Origin: Bacillus tianshenii
GTDB lineage: Bacteria > Bacillota > Bacilli > Bacillales > Bacillaceae_N
Direction of reading: 5' to 3'
DNA: 64,000 bases
Assembly (NCBI GenBank): GCA_020524525.2
Contig: CP129018.1
Coordinates: forward strand, 2,794,115 to 2,858,114
A model generated the notes under the pieces. That model was not told where the DNA came from. It searched no databases and saw nothing but the letters and a program-made list of their open reading frames with translations. Below, piece after piece: positions 42,244-51,397 of the stretch. The position numbers and the translations under genes are program-made. Every line of letters starts with the position of its first letter. The first letter of the stretch is position 1.

Positions 42244-42876
42244 TTACTTTCGCCTAGAGCTCGTCCTTTCTAATGACTGCTTAAAGACATCTAACTCCAA
42301 GTCAAGGTTCTCCATGTCTTCTGAAACTACATGTTTTAACTCTCTTTCAAGGCATTCTTCCATTTCCTTCAGCATTCTTTCAGTTCGAGCGAGTGCTTCC
42401 ATATATTCAGCATCACGAACCGGCTGTGATGATAAGAACATATAACGCTCAACAATTTCGGCAGCTGAATCTAAATTACTGTAGAAAAATTCATTAGCTA
42501 AGTAGAAGCGTTTTGGCTCTTTCTCAACAACATCATAAATCGTCTTTGCATATCGATAAATTTGGTTAACTGATTTAAAAAGCTTAACTGACTTGGCTTT
42601 GAAACGATTCCGCTGTAAAATAACCAACTTTTCTTTTGCTTCTTTAAGTGCTCGTTTAATATCTTTGTATTCACTGCTTTTAAGATGATTTTTACTAGCG
42701 ATATTACGTTGATGCCTTGCTTTCATAAGTGTCGTTACACCAAAAAAACTGATCGGCACAGAACCCGCAGCAAGAAGCCAGTCAACCTCAAATCCTAACC
42801 ATAAAACAAGCGATACAATTGCACTAGCGTTTAGCCCGACAAAACCTCTCCATGTTTTAAATAAAAAGGAACGCAT
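42244..42876 (-). CDS. xpaC: XpaC-family membrane protein
   Basis: A 210-residue protein with two N-terminal membrane helices (about 10-30 and 33-52), a basic region and a long helical cytoplasmic domain ending in acidic helices. The family is named for an old report on 5-bromo-4-chloroindolyl phosphate hydrolysis, but enzymatic activity is doubtful. It pairs with TelA in many Bacilli and likely works with it at the membrane. AGGAGTCG precedes the ATG. It is the first gene of the operon. Confidence 0.85.
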   Translation of the reverse strand: MRSFLFKTWRGFVGLNASAIVSLVLWLGFEVDWLLAAGSVPISFFGVTTLMKARHQRNIASKNHLKSSEYKDIKRALKEAKEKLVILQRNRFKAKSVKLFKSVNQIYRYAKTIYDVVEKEPKRFYLANEFFYSNLDSAAEIVERYMFLSSQPVRDAEYMEALARTERMLKEMEECLERELKHVVSEDMENLDLELDVFKQSLERTSSRRK

Positions 42877-43021
42877 CTTTATCGACTCCTGAATGTTTTT
42901 TCCTTTACCTATAGATATTCTTCCTTCATTATACTATTTTTAGTATTCAAGGCGACATTCGACAATACTTATTATATTTTACGTCAATTCGAATCATTAA
43001 GTTTCATTTTAGATAAAAAAA

Positions 43022-43058
43022 TAAAGCTGCCACCCATCATAAGGTGACAACTTTCTAT
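43022..43058 (-). terminator. Terminator after the ferritin gene
   Basis: Minus strand AAGTTGTCACC / GGTGGCAGCTTT hairpin followed by an A/T-rich T run. Confidence 0.75.
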
Positions 43059-43549
43059 TAACCTGCACGTCGTCCAAGCTCTTCATCAAAAACAAGCAAT
43101 GCGGCCTTATCATCGCCAATCATTTTTAACTTTTCTACAATATACATACTTTGACCTTCTTCGTCTACTTGCTCATCTAGGAACTTTTGAAACAATGAAG
43201 CACTTTGAATATCCTGGGCTGCCACTGCAATGTTATAGGCCTTTTGATAATTTTGTGTAACATATTGTTCATGCTCTAAAATCTTTGTCCACGCTTCCAA
43301 CGGTGTTCCGAATGAGGAAGGCATAGCGGCAATTTCTTTTAATTGAACTACTCCTCCTCGCTCAATTAAATGATCAGTTAATTGTAAGGCATGCCCTTGT
43401 TCTTCCTTCATTTGTAAGCGAAGCCAATGCGCCATTCCCGGCAAATTCATTCGTTTAAAATAATTTGAAACAGCTTGATAGAGTTGTGCCGAATAGTAAT
43501 CAAGCTGGATGAGTTGATTAAAAACTGTCTCCATATTTTTACTTATCAT
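43058..43549 (-). CDS. Ferritin-like iron storage protein
   Basis: A 163-residue four-helix protein of the bacterial ferritin family. Ferroxidase-centre residues are visible in KEEQGH (Glu and His on helix B), the Glu of LEHEQ on helix C and the Gln/Glu of LDEQVDEEGQ on helix D. At the helix A position where E. coli FtnA has Glu17 (LELYSS), this protein has Asp (LDYYSA), a conservative but unusual change at the diiron site. It stores and detoxifies iron in the cytoplasm. GGAGGG precedes the ATG. It is a single gene, divergent from bioY. Confidence 0.85.
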   Translation of the reverse strand: MISKNMETVFNQLIQLDYYSAQLYQAVSNYFKRMNLPGMAHWLRLQMKEEQGHALQLTDHLIERGGVVQLKEIAAMPSSFGTPLEAWTKILEHEQYVTQNYQKAYNIAVAAQDIQSASLFQKFLDEQVDEEGQSMYIVEKLKMIGDDKAALLVFDEELGRRAG

Positions 43550-43643
43550 TTATATCCCTCCTCTAATCTACACATCTGCCTATATATCGTATGTTGTAAA
43601 AAAGCATTCGTGCATAGACACAGAGGGAAATCGACCTTTCTTT

Positions 43644-43674
43644 TTGTAAACTTAAATGCAAACGTTGTTGACAT
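43644..43674 (+). promoter_or_regulatory. Candidate BirA operator before bioY
   Basis: TTGTAAAC-N15-GTTGACAT, close to the biotin operator pattern (TTGTNAAC and GTTNACAA arms separated by about 15 bases). It overlaps the -35 box of the bioY promoter, so binding of BirA-biotinyl-AMP would block transcription. Confidence 0.55.
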
Positions 43675-43696
43675 TAATATACGGATTCAATATCAT
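43668..43696 (+). promoter_or_regulatory. Sigma-A promoter of bioY
   Basis: TTGACA (43668-43673), 17-base spacer, TATCAT (43691-43696), 36 bases before the start codon. Confidence 0.75.
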
Positions 43697-43732
43697 AAAA
43701 TTAAATGTGTTATTCGAAAGCGGGGTTAATAA

Positions 43733-44338
43733 ATGAAACAAAAACGTTCCTTTCAAACAGTTGAATTAATTTTGGCCGCAATGTTTGTGGCTCTTATGGC
43801 AATCGGTTCAAATATAACATCATGGGCACCATTTCTGCAGATTGCTGGTGTACCATTATCAATGGGGCCGTTCCTCAGTATTTTAGCTGGCCTTTTACTT
43901 GGAAGCAGATTAGGCGCGTTATCAATGCTTGTTTATTTACTAGTGGGTATCGCTGGCGCTCCAGTTTTCTCGCAATTTAAAGGCGGTATCGCAGTTGTTT
44001 TTGGAAATACGGGCGGATTCTTAATTTCTTACATTGTAGCTGCTTACGTTGCAGGTAAGATTATGGAGAAAGCGCAAGCTCCAACACGTTCTACTTTTTA
44101 TATCGCTTCATTTGTTGGAATTGGGATTATTTATATCATCGGTACAAACTACATGTACGCGGCACTTAACGTATGGCTTGGAGTGGATATGGGGTATGCA
44201 GCAGCTTGGAAGGTAATGGCGGCTTTTGCTGTGAAAGACATTGCCTTTACGATTCTAGGGGCAACCATTGCTCCACGTATCTATCAAGCTGTACACCGCT
44301 CTGGGACGTTAAAATCATTGGATCGAACTGTATCTTAA
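43733..44338 (+). CDS. bioY: Biotin transporter S component BioY
   Basis: A 201-residue membrane protein with six helices and the BioY pattern (GVPLSMGPFLSILAGLLLGSRLGALSMLVYLLVGIAGAPVF region, then FGNTGGFLISYIVAAY). It is the substrate-binding subunit of an ECF transporter and works with shared EcfAA'T encoded elsewhere. A BirA-type operator and sigma-A promoter lie upstream. It corresponds to yuiG in the B. subtilis order and is convergent to the yuiF-type gene. Biotin synthesis genes are absent from the window. Confidence 0.93.
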   Translation: MKQKRSFQTVELILAAMFVALMAIGSNITSWAPFLQIAGVPLSMGPFLSILAGLLLGSRLGALSMLVYLLVGIAGAPVFSQFKGGIAVVFGNTGGFLISYIVAAYVAGKIMEKAQAPTRSTFYIASFVGIGIIYIIGTNYMYAALNVWLGVDMGYAAAWKVMAAFAVKDIAFTILGATIAPRIYQAVHRSGTLKSLDRTVS

Positions 44339-44339
44339 T

Positions 44340-44376
44340 AGAAGAAAAGAGCTGACGAATTCGTCAGCTCTTTTCT
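44340..44376. terminator. Bidirectional terminator between bioY and the antiporter gene
   Basis: Perfect palindrome AGAAAAGAGCTGACGAA / TTCGTCAGCTCTTTTCT. Confidence 0.92.
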
Positions 44377-44377
44377 A

Positions 44378-45709
44378 TTAAAGCATAATGGCCGCAAGCC
44401 AACCAAACAGCACAAGTGGAATATTGTAGTGTAAGAATGTTGGCACACATGTATCCCAAATATGATTGTGCTGACCATCTGCATTTAAGCCTGCAGTTGG
44501 TCCTAGTGTACTGTCAGAAGCAGGAGAACCTGCATCCCCTAACGCCGCTGCTGCTCCAACAAGAGCTGTCGTTGCAAGCGGACTAAATCCTAATTGCAAT
44601 GCTAATGGAACAAAGATCGTTGCAATAATTGGAATGGTTGAGAACGAAGAGCCTATTCCCATCGTTACAAGCAAGCCGACAACAAGCATCAGAAACGCTG
44701 CTAATGATTTATTATCACCAATCATGCCTGCCGCTTGGTCAACAAGCATTTCAACATGCCCTGTCTCACGCAACACGCTTGCGAAACCAGACGCTGCAAT
44801 CATTACAAAACCGATGAAAGCCATCATTTGCATGCCTTCAGTCAGCATTGTATCCGTTTCTTTCCACTTTACATTTTTATTAAAGAAGAAACCAAGATAA
44901 ATTGTAATAATACCTGCTAATGCACCGATAATCATTGATTCTGAGATTGTTTGGAAGACAAGAGCAGCAACGACGGCTACAAGTGCAAATCCAACTGCAA
45001 TAGAAGAAATTTCTTCTTTCTCCTTCTCTTCGACAACCAACTCAACATCGTCATAAGCACTTTTTGTTCGGTATGAAAAGAAAATCGCAACCAACAAACC
45101 AACAACCATACCAAGTGTCGGCAGAAGCATTGCCTTCGGAATCATACCCATCTCAATTTCTAAGCCGCTTTCTGCCATATTTGTTTGCAGAATTTCATGG
45201 AAAATTAACCCGAAACCTGCAGGTAACAAAATATACGGCGCTGTCAAACCAAAAGTGATAACCGTAGCAATTAAACGACGGTCAATGCCCAATTCATTGA
45301 ATACCTTCAATAATGGCGGAATTAAAATTGGAATAAATGCAATATGAACTGGAATTACATTTTGTGAAAAAATTGAAATCGTTAAAATAACAAGTACAAG
45401 AAGCACCTTTGCCATCGCTTTCTTTTTGCTTTCACCTTCTTTTCCTACAAGACGAAGAGCAAAGTTCACAAGAAGCTCTGGAAGGCCTGTACGAGCAATC
45501 GCAACTGCAAATCCTCCTAATAACGCATAGCTTAAAGCTACTTCTGCGCTTCCCCCTAATCCACTTGTGAAAGCTTCAATTGTTGCTGACATTGAAAGCT
45601 CACCCGTAAGTCCACCGATAATCGCACCTGTGACAAGGGCGAGCACAACATTGACACGGAATAAGCTTAAGATAAGCATTACCAAAACCGCTACAATGAC
45701 TGCGTTCAT
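44378..45709 (-). CDS. Na+/H+ antiporter family protein (YuiF-like)
   Basis: A 443-residue integral membrane protein with about 11-12 helices and the NhaC/ArsB-like superfamily features (GGFAVAIARTGLPELLVNF, and the Ala/Gly-rich GAAAALGDAGSPASDSTLGPTAGLNADG motif near residues 385-415). It matches yuiF of B. subtilis by position. The family is annotated as sodium/proton or amino-acid/proton antiport; the true substrate is not certain. GGGGGAAG precedes the ATG. It is transcribed separately from pepA, with its own terminator shared with bioY. Confidence 0.85.
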   Translation of the reverse strand: MNAVIVAVLVMLILSLFRVNVVLALVTGAIIGGLTGELSMSATIEAFTSGLGGSAEVALSYALLGGFAVAIARTGLPELLVNFALRLVGKEGESKKKAMAKVLLVLVILTISIFSQNVIPVHIAFIPILIPPLLKVFNELGIDRRLIATVITFGLTAPYILLPAGFGLIFHEILQTNMAESGLEIEMGMIPKAMLLPTLGMVVGLLVAIFFSYRTKSAYDDVELVVEEKEKEEISSIAVGFALVAVVAALVFQTISESMIIGALAGIITIYLGFFFNKNVKWKETDTMLTEGMQMMAFIGFVMIAASGFASVLRETGHVEMLVDQAAGMIGDNKSLAAFLMLVVGLLVTMGIGSSFSTIPIIATIFVPLALQLGFSPLATTALVGAAAALGDAGSPASDSTLGPTAGLNADGQHNHIWDTCVPTFLHYNIPLVLFGWLAAIML

Positions 45710-45852
45710 AAATCTTCCCCCTCATTCAATCTATTCTTTAGTCTGATAAATTACTAATGTACTAAAACATAAATAAACCTAACATGGAATAAGACCAATG
45801 TCAATTGCTTTTTCAATATAACAGCAGTACCTTTTCATCATTTTTTAAGTAT

Positions 45853-45894
45853 AAAAAAACTGACGAAATCATTTAAAACGATTTCGTCAGTTAA
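45853..45894 (-). terminator. Terminator after pepA
   Basis: AACTGACGAAATC / GATTTCGTCAGTT hairpin followed on the minus strand by TTTTTTAT. Confidence 0.9.
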
Positions 45895-45899
45895 ATAAT

Positions 45900-47405
45900 T
45901 TATTCGTTTTTCTCGCCCATACGGTCAGCGAGCACAGCAAGTGTTCGTGCCATCACACCTGTAGCCCCGCTTGGTCCAAGGTCAGTAGCCGTTCTCGAAG
46001 TTGCTGTCCCTGCAATATCTAAGTGTACCCAAGGTGTTTCTTCAGCAAATTCAGCAAGAAATGCTCCTGCTAGAATCGCATGTCCCTCACGTCCTGGTGA
46101 GTTATTCAAATCAGCCATCTTCGAATTTCGCACCCGCTTCCGCTCTGTCTCGAATAATGGCAGCATCCAAATACGCTCACCTTCCTCATGCGAAGCCTGT
46201 AACACTTCTTCATAATGCTCTTCATTATTTGTCATCGCACCTGTTGTCTGCTCACCAAGTGCGACTACAACGCCCCCTGTTAAAGTCGCCACATCTACAA
46301 GATAATTCGCTCCGTGATGTTTCGCATAAGTAATTGCATCTGCTAATGCAAGGCGTCCTTCTGCATCAGTATTTAATACTTCAATTGTTTTACCATTCAT
46401 AGATGTAATGACATCGTCTGGCTTCAATGCTCCACCGCTAATCATATTATCTGTTGATGGAATGACAGCTACAACGTTCTGCTTCGGCTTCATTTCCCCA
46501 ATAATCTCCATTGCACCTAAAACAGCTGCAGCGCCACCCATATCTGTTTTCATGTCGACAATGCCGTTCTTCGGCTTAATAGAGTAACCGCCTGTATCAA
46601 AGGTAATTCCTTTTCCGACAAGCCCTAGTACATCTTCCCAAGTATCTGTGCCTTTATATTTTAAGACAATCATTTTTGGTGGTTCATCCGAGCCTTGGTT
46701 GACCGCGAGAAGAGCCCCCATTCCGAGCTTTTCCATTTCTTCTTTGTCTAGAATTTCATATTCCATGTCATACTTCTTAGCAATAGAAACCGCATAGTTC
46801 GCTAAATCAGTTGCTGTTAACATGTTACCAGGTAAGTTCGTTAATGTTCGAGCTGTATTTGTGCCATTTCCATGAGCAAAACCTAGTGCTAACCCGCCTT
46901 CAACTAAGCCCTGTTCTGCTTCTGTAATGACATCTACAGCCGTAATGTCTTTTTCTGGTTCATTCGGCTTCTGTTTATAGTCTCGAATTTTATATGTAGC
47001 TAACGGCAACGCTTCCGCAAGTGCATGAGCGGCATCATAACCATCTTCATCCTTTTTCAAGAAAGTATCCAACGCTACACTTACCCGCTCTATTTTATCA
47101 GCTTGTAATGTTTTGAAGAGCTTCCCAAATGCTTCACGTAATTCTGGGAACTTCAGCTTCTTTTCATCACCAAGACCAAGCACATAAACGCGCTTTGCAC
47201 CAATCTTGCCAAACGAAAATACTTTACTGACTGCTTTTGCTTTGTTAGAAAGATCGCCTTCACGAATTAACTCTAACAATTCACCGTCAAAAGCACCATC
47301 AACTTCTTTTAAAATCCCTTCTAACTTTTTTCGATTTGAAAACACCCCGATTACCAAGGCATCATTTTTTTCATTACGGTTAAATTGTTGTATTACATTA
47401 AACAA
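45900..47405 (-). CDS. pepA: Leucyl aminopeptidase, M17 family
   Basis: A 501-residue cytosolic aminopeptidase releasing N-terminal residues from peptides. The C-terminal catalytic domain holds the dimetal ligands in [27 protein letters not shown] and the [12 protein letters not shown] signature, plus the active-site Lys and Arg of these motifs. The start is a TTG at 47405 because AAGGGAGG lies seven bases before it; an ATG at 47441 is in frame but lies upstream of that site. It corresponds to yuiE (pepA) of B. subtilis. Confidence 0.93.
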   Translation of the reverse strand: MFNVIQQFNRNEKNDALVIGVFSNRKKLEGILKEVDGAFDGELLELIREGDLSNKAKAVSKVFSFGKIGAKRVYVLGLGDEKKLKFPELREAFGKLFKTLQADKIERVSVALDTFLKKDEDGYDAAHALAEALPLATYKIRDYKQKPNEPEKDITAVDVITEAEQGLVEGGLALGFAHGNGTNTARTLTNLPGNMLTATDLANYAVSIAKKYDMEYEILDKEEMEKLGMGALLAVNQGSDEPPKMIVLKYKGTDTWEDVLGLVGKGITFDTGGYSIKPKNGIVDMKTDMGGAAAVLGAMEIIGEMKPKQNVVAVIPSTDNMISGGALKPDDVITSMNGKTIEVLNTDAEGRLALADAITYAKHHGANYLVDVATLTGGVVVALGEQTTGAMTNNEEHYEEVLQASHEEGERIWMLPLFETERKRVRNSKMADLNNSPGREGHAILAGAFLAEFAEETPWVHLDIAGTATSRTATDLGPSGATGVMARTLAVLADRMGEKNE

Positions 47406-47475
47406 TGTTAGTCCTCCCTTACGTTTCCCAAATCCTATCATTCACATTATAGCGAAAGGTGTATCAAAATTCGAA

Positions 47476-47859
47476 TTAACCCTCTTCTTCTAAATATAAA
47501 ATCAAGTCTGGGAATTTCGGAAGTTTGTCAACCTCCTCAAATGGTACACGTTCAATATCCTGTGGTATAATAGAAATACATTGTTCAATGAAATCATATA
47601 CATTCTCTAAGTCTAGACCCCAATATTTTGGGCGATATTCATTTAAATACTTATGCGCGGCGTTCATCATCAAACGAGCGCCTTTTACATTTCCATATTC
47701 GTAATGATAAATAGAAACGCACATTTGCAATAAACCTTTTAAGAAAAGATTTGCTTTATCTGTCATCCATATTTCTTCCAGTAAATCATGGCATGTATAG
47801 TAATCACCTTCATTGAATTTAACGAAAAATTCATAATATTCAAGTGGATAAGTGTGCAC
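47476..47859 (-). CDS. DUF309 family protein
   Basis: A helical protein of about 127 residues with the DUF309 signature FNEGDYYTCHDLLEEIWM (His and Glu residues on helix 1) and LKGLLQMCVSIYHYEYGN on helix 2, suggesting a metal-binding helical bundle. The function is unknown. I prefer the GTG at 47859, six bases after GGGGTG, over the ATG at 47877, which lacks a binding site; the choice is not firm. It is divergent from yuiD. Confidence 0.83.
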   Translation of the reverse strand: MHTYPLEYYEFFVKFNEGDYYTCHDLLEEIWMTDKANLFLKGLLQMCVSIYHYEYGNVKGARLMMNAAHKYLNEYRPKYWGLDLENVYDFIEQCISIIPQDIERVPFEEVDKLPKFPDLILYLEEEG

Positions 47860-48062
47860 AGAAAACACCCCAGACATAAAATTATTCGTTGCTTTATATC
47901 ATAACAAAGCTTAACAGAACATTAATGTTTATTAGCTCTAGCGAAGTGTAAAATCAAACTATATCTTTGTATACCCTTTATTATTCTGTTTAAATTGTTA
48001 TGTCAGCCTTCCAATGCGTCATAACAGGAATCTTTGCAGTAGAAAGGACGATCCTCTTTTTT

Positions 48063-48539
48063 ATGGAACTTTTGACAAACTTTCCACTATGGGCATCACT
48101 CTGTGCTATCTTCTTTGCGCAATTTGTAAAGGTGCCGATTACTTTTTTCGCAACAAAACGTATTAATTGGTCCTTGCTTACAAGCACGGGTGGTATGCCA
48201 AGCTCACATTCAGCTGCAGTTACAGCGCTAGCGACCGGAGTCGCTCTCGATACAAGTCTCGGTTCTGCTGTTTTTGCAGTGGCAACGATCTTTGCAATTA
48301 TTACAATGTTTGATGCAACAGGGGTACGCCGACAAGCCGGTGAACAAGCCATTGTGCTTAATCAACTCGTTACAGATTTTAATAAGCTTGTTTCCGAAGC
48401 AAAAAGCTGGCCGAAAAAAGAAGAAGAAGAGAAACGCCAAGAATTGAAAGAACTACTTGGCCATAAGCCAATTGAGGTGTTTTTCGGTGGGTTATCAGGT
48501 GTTTTGTTAACTCTTTTACTCGATTACTTATTTCGTTAA
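48063..48539 (+). CDS. yuiD: Divergent PAP2-family membrane protein YuiD
   Basis: A 158-residue membrane protein of the DUF212/divergent PAP2 family with the conserved STGGMPSSHSAAVTAL motif (about 42-58), which holds the phosphatase-like Ser-His, and GVRRQAGEQA further on. The C-terminal LLGHKPIEVFFGGLSG segment matches B. subtilis YuiD closely. The start at 48063 is chosen by that similarity (MELLTNFPL); a longer frame from 48000 has no ribosome binding site. The substrate is unknown. It lies 23 bases before the next gene on the same strand. Confidence 0.87.
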   Translation: MELLTNFPLWASLCAIFFAQFVKVPITFFATKRINWSLLTSTGGMPSSHSAAVTALATGVALDTSLGSAVFAVATIFAIITMFDATGVRRQAGEQAIVLNQLVTDFNKLVSEAKSWPKKEEEEKRQELKELLGHKPIEVFFGGLSGVLLTLLLDYLFR

Positions 48540-48562
48540 ATAAAATGTAGGGGGAAAGATGA

Positions 48563-49387
48563 ATGCGTATTATCTCAATTTGCCCAAGTAACACTGAACT
48601 TGCTGCCTACCTTGGCTTAACAGAACAGCTTGTTGCAGTTGATGATTATTCAGACTGGCCCGAACAAATCCACACACTACCGCGAGTAGGAAAAGACTTG
48701 GATATTGATATGGAAAAAGTTGAAGCACTTAAGCCTGACTTAGTGCTCGCTTCATTAAGTGTTCCGGGTATGGAGAAAAACATCGAAGAGCTTGAAAAAC
48801 GCAGCCTTCCTTATATTATTCTAAATCCTTCATCATTAGAGGAAATAGGAAGTGACTTACTAACAATCGGAAAGCATGCTGATTGCGAACAGCATGCACA
48901 AGAAGTAAAACAGCGATATGATGCTTTTATTGAAACGTACCGAAAGCGAGCATCCAAAGCCCAAAACCGCCCAACACTTTATTGGGAATGGTGGCCAAAG
49001 CCTGTCTTCACTCCTGGTAAAACAAATTGGTTAACAGAAATAAGTGAACTTGCAGGGGCACGAAATGTTTTTGATGATCAAGAAATGGATAATGTTCAAA
49101 CGACATGGGAAGATGTTTATCAGCGTAAACCTGAACACATTTGCCTTGCATGGGTTGGTGTTCCATTTGATAAGGTAAAGCCTGAAATTGTCCGTCAACG
49201 GCCTGATTGGGAAAGCTTAGAAGCAGTGAAGAACGAGCACCTTCATGTCCTTGAGGAACCGCTGTATTGCAGGCCATCGCCTAGACTTTTAGTCGGTTTA
49301 AAGAAGCTTGCTCACCTTGTTCATCCAGATATTTTCCCAGAGGGTGACTTAACCGACCCACTGCTCTCATCTCCATCAGTTAAATAA
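48563..49387 (+). CDS. BtuF-like cobalamin-binding protein without signal peptide
   Basis: A 274-residue protein with the two-lobed helical-backbone fold of BtuF/FhuD-type binding proteins (N-lobe MRIISICPSNTELAAYLGL, KPDLVLASLSVPG; C-lobe YWEWWPKPVFTPGKTNW, HICLAWVGVPFDK). It has no signal peptide or lipobox, so it appears cytosolic, as in related Firmicute proteins annotated as cobalamin-binding. No ABC transporter genes are nearby. GGGGGAAAG precedes the ATG. It is likely co-transcribed with yuiD. Ligand identity is uncertain. Confidence 0.75.
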   Translation: MRIISICPSNTELAAYLGLTEQLVAVDDYSDWPEQIHTLPRVGKDLDIDMEKVEALKPDLVLASLSVPGMEKNIEELEKRSLPYIILNPSSLEEIGSDLLTIGKHADCEQHAQEVKQRYDAFIETYRKRASKAQNRPTLYWEWWPKPVFTPGKTNWLTEISELAGARNVFDDQEMDNVQTTWEDVYQRKPEHICLAWVGVPFDKVKPEIVRQRPDWESLEAVKNEHLHVLEEPLYCRPSPRLLVGLKKLAHLVHPDIFPEGDLTDPLLSSPSVK

Positions 49388-49413
49388 AAACCTCCCACCT
49401 GGGAGGTTTTTTT
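49386..49413. terminator. Terminator between the BtuF-like gene and yuiC
   Basis: AACCTCCC / GGGAGGTT hairpin with a four-base loop and a T run on the plus strand. Confidence 0.9.
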
Positions 49414-50104
49414 AGCCCTTAATATATTGGTCACGAAATACTTGCATTGAACGATTTTCATTTAATTTCTGAAGCTCTTCTTCTGTAATCTTGCCATCTC
49501 CACGCTTCACGACATATACCTTAATTTTCTTTTTACCCCAATTCTGATAAACCTCTTTGACGGTATCATAATATAAATCAAGCTCTTTACCCTTTATTGC
49601 ACCCCCGATATCTGAAACTACCCCGTACCCATAGCCAGGGATAAATAAAATTGTTCCAAGCGGGAATACATCTAGGTCTGCTGCTATTGTCGAATATAAA
49701 TCACGCTTCACACGTACCCCTGAATATGTAATACCGTATGAAGGGTGCCCTTCTGTCTTTCCAGTTGATTCAAAACCTGCCGTGTATCCTGTAGCAACAA
49801 CAGTTTCAGTTGGATACTTACCCCAATCAACTGCATCCTCTAATGAAGCAGGCTTTGTAATGATATGGCTAGAAATTAAGGATTCTTCCTTCATAAAACG
49901 ATTAAACTGCTTTTTCTTCATATGGACTGCCTTTAATGAATGATCAGCAGTACTGAACTGCTTATGCTTCTTTGCTTCATATCCAACCCAAAATGGAACG
50001 TCTTTTGCTTCTACTCCAGATATTGATTGTACAGTTGTTAACATCGCTAAAATGAACAACATCATCATGGCACTTCGTTTCAGCCATGCTTTTGCAAGTT
50101 TCAT
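49412..50104 (-). CDS. yuiC: 3D-domain murein hydrolase-like protein YuiC
   Basis: A 230-residue exported protein. A signal peptide (about 1-34, ending VEAKD) precedes a 3D domain (about 105-195) with the three conserved Asp of [22 protein letters not shown] and ELDLYYDT. These form the catalytic centre in lytic transglycosylase-like proteins such as YuiC and the C-terminal part of MltA. It acts on cell-wall glycan; B. subtilis YuiC is a stationary-phase survival-type muralytic factor. GAGAGGAG precedes the ATG. It is transcribed on its own, although the flanking yui genes are on the same strand. Confidence 0.88.
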   Translation of the reverse strand: MKLAKAWLKRSAMMMLFILAMLTTVQSISGVEAKDVPFWVGYEAKKHKQFSTADHSLKAVHMKKKQFNRFMKEESLISSHIITKPASLEDAVDWGKYPTETVVATGYTAGFESTGKTEGHPSYGITYSGVRVKRDLYSTIAADLDVFPLGTILFIPGYGYGVVSDIGGAIKGKELDLYYDTVKEVYQNWGKKKIKVYVVKRGDGKITEEELQKLNENRSMQVFRDQYIKG

Positions 50105-50199
50105 TTTGCTTATTCAACTCCTCTCGCGTCTATTTATTTCCTAGCGCGAGAAGAAATATACATATGCGTTTAGTGGTTATTTTTGGATAAAAACAAATA

Positions 50200-50236
50200 A
50201 GAAGCTCCCCGCACGTACGCGGAAAGCTCCTTACTA
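50200..50236 (-). terminator. Terminator after yuiB
   Basis: Minus strand AGCTTTCCGC / GCGGGGAGCT hairpin followed by TCTTATTTGTTTTT. Confidence 0.8.
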
Positions 50237-50551
50237 AAACATTTGATAACCTCTAACACGCAGCATCTTAATGATGACACCTGAAAGCACTGCACCAAAG
50301 ATTCCTGAAGCAAGGATCAATATATCTGCCGTTCCTAACGCCAAAATATTGTTCCTCAATGTAGTGAATGCAGTAGAGGTATTCTGAAAGTACTCGATAA
50401 AGCGAATATTATCAACAATAAGAATGACCACCACTGGATAAATAACTGCCATTACCCAAGTCATCCTTAACAGCATATTCAACAAAAAGCCAATCCCGAA
50501 AAACAACACAACAAATAATAACATTGAAACTAATAATTGCGGCAGGCTCAC
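50234..50551 (-). CDS. yuiB: YuiB family membrane protein
   Basis: A 105-residue hydrophobic protein with three membrane helices (about 5-27, 32-50 and 73-95) and a basic C-terminus. Position and size match yuiB of B. subtilis, and it is preceded by yuiA on the same strand. The start is a GTG after GGAGGTG. The function is unknown. Confidence 0.8.
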   Translation of the reverse strand: MSLPQLLVSMLLFVVLFFGIGFLLNMLLRMTWVMAVIYPVVVILIVDNIRFIEYFQNTSTAFTTLRNNILALGTADILILASGIFGAVLSGVIIKMLRVRGYQMF

Positions 50552-50625
50552 CGTTCACACCTCCATACTATCCATAAGTTAGTGTACTCCGAACGGCTTG
50601 CTCCGTCAATTGTATTTACCTTGTT

Positions 50626-50742
50626 CTATGCGTCCTTACCGTTTCCTTCACAATTTGGACAAGTCTCCGAACCACCGAGAATTAATTGGAAATAACCTTT
50701 TCCTGAACAATATGGACAAGTCTTTTTATCTTTATGTTTCAT
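50626..50742 (-). CDS. yuiA: YuiA, small double-CxxC zinc-finger protein
   Basis: A 38-residue ORF with two knuckles, CPYCSGKGYF and CPNCEGNGKD, the DnaJ-type CxxCxGxG zinc pattern. It matches B. subtilis yuiA in position (upstream of yuiB) and type. The ATG at 50742 is preceded by AGGAGTGC. It probably binds one zinc ion; its partner is unknown. Confidence 0.8.
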   Translation of the reverse strand: MKHKDKKTCPYCSGKGYFQLILGGSETCPNCEGNGKDA

Positions 50743-50838
50743 TTAAAGCACTCCTCTTATCAGATTTATTATAATTTTCTGATAATAATAACAGTTTTAC
50801 TTAAAAAACGCAAGAGAGCAATGCTTTAATGGAAAAAC

Positions 50839-51321
50839 TCACTTAAATATTTTATAATTTGTATATCCAAATTGGTCACCGGGATGAATATCTGTCCGCT
50901 CTGCTAATGGATATGTATGCTGTTCTCGCAGAAACAGCTTCAACATATTAGACGAAGCACGATCTTGAAGTAATTGTTCGGGGCTTAGAAAAGCTGCTTC
51001 AAATAATTCTGTCAGCTGAGGTTGAAGCTGGCCTCCGACCGCTTTCATCGAAAAGATAACCATGTTATCACTAATTGTATCTTGAATAACCCCTGTACGA
51101 ATGCCTGATAACCCTGTTATTTCACATTCAATCCCAGTTTCTTCTTTTACTTCTCGCAAAGCAGCCTCATCCATTGTTTCTCCCTCATCCACAAAACCTG
51201 CCGGAAGCGACCACTTACCCTTTAAACCACTATAGCGCTTCTTCACCACTAATACCTTTTCATCTTCAACAACAAAACCAGCTACTGCAATCCATACATT
51301 TCCTCTTTTTCTTTTCCTCAT
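50839..51321 (-). CDS. NUDIX hydrolase
   Basis: A 160-residue hydrolase with a perfect Nudix box, GFVDEGETMDEAALREVKEETGIE (about 42-65). It cleaves a nucleoside diphosphate linked to another group; the substrate is not evident. The N-terminus is strongly basic (MRKRKRGN). GGGGGAA precedes the ATG. It lies between yuiA and yumB on the same strand, but terminators separate the units. Confidence 0.9.
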   Translation of the reverse strand: MRKRKRGNVWIAVAGFVVEDEKVLVVKKRYSGLKGKWSLPAGFVDEGETMDEAALREVKEETGIECEITGLSGIRTGVIQDTISDNMVIFSMKAVGGQLQPQLTELFEAAFLSPEQLLQDRASSNMLKLFLREQHTYPLAERTDIHPGDQFGYTNYKIFK

Positions 51322-51348
51322 CCAGTTCCCCCTTATGAAAATAATAAA

Positions 51349-51386
51349 AGCAAAGGCAAAAATGCCTTTGCTTTTATTTTAACAAT
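51349..51386 (-). terminator. Terminator after yumB
   Basis: Minus strand GCAAAGGCA / TGCCTTTGC hairpin followed by TTTTATTATTTT. Confidence 0.88.
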
Positions 51387-51397
51387 ATGAGTATAAA

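Noticed and set aside
46001-46333. 110-codon open frame antisense to pepA
   Set aside because: No translation signals; the pepA frame is fully explained by conserved motifs.
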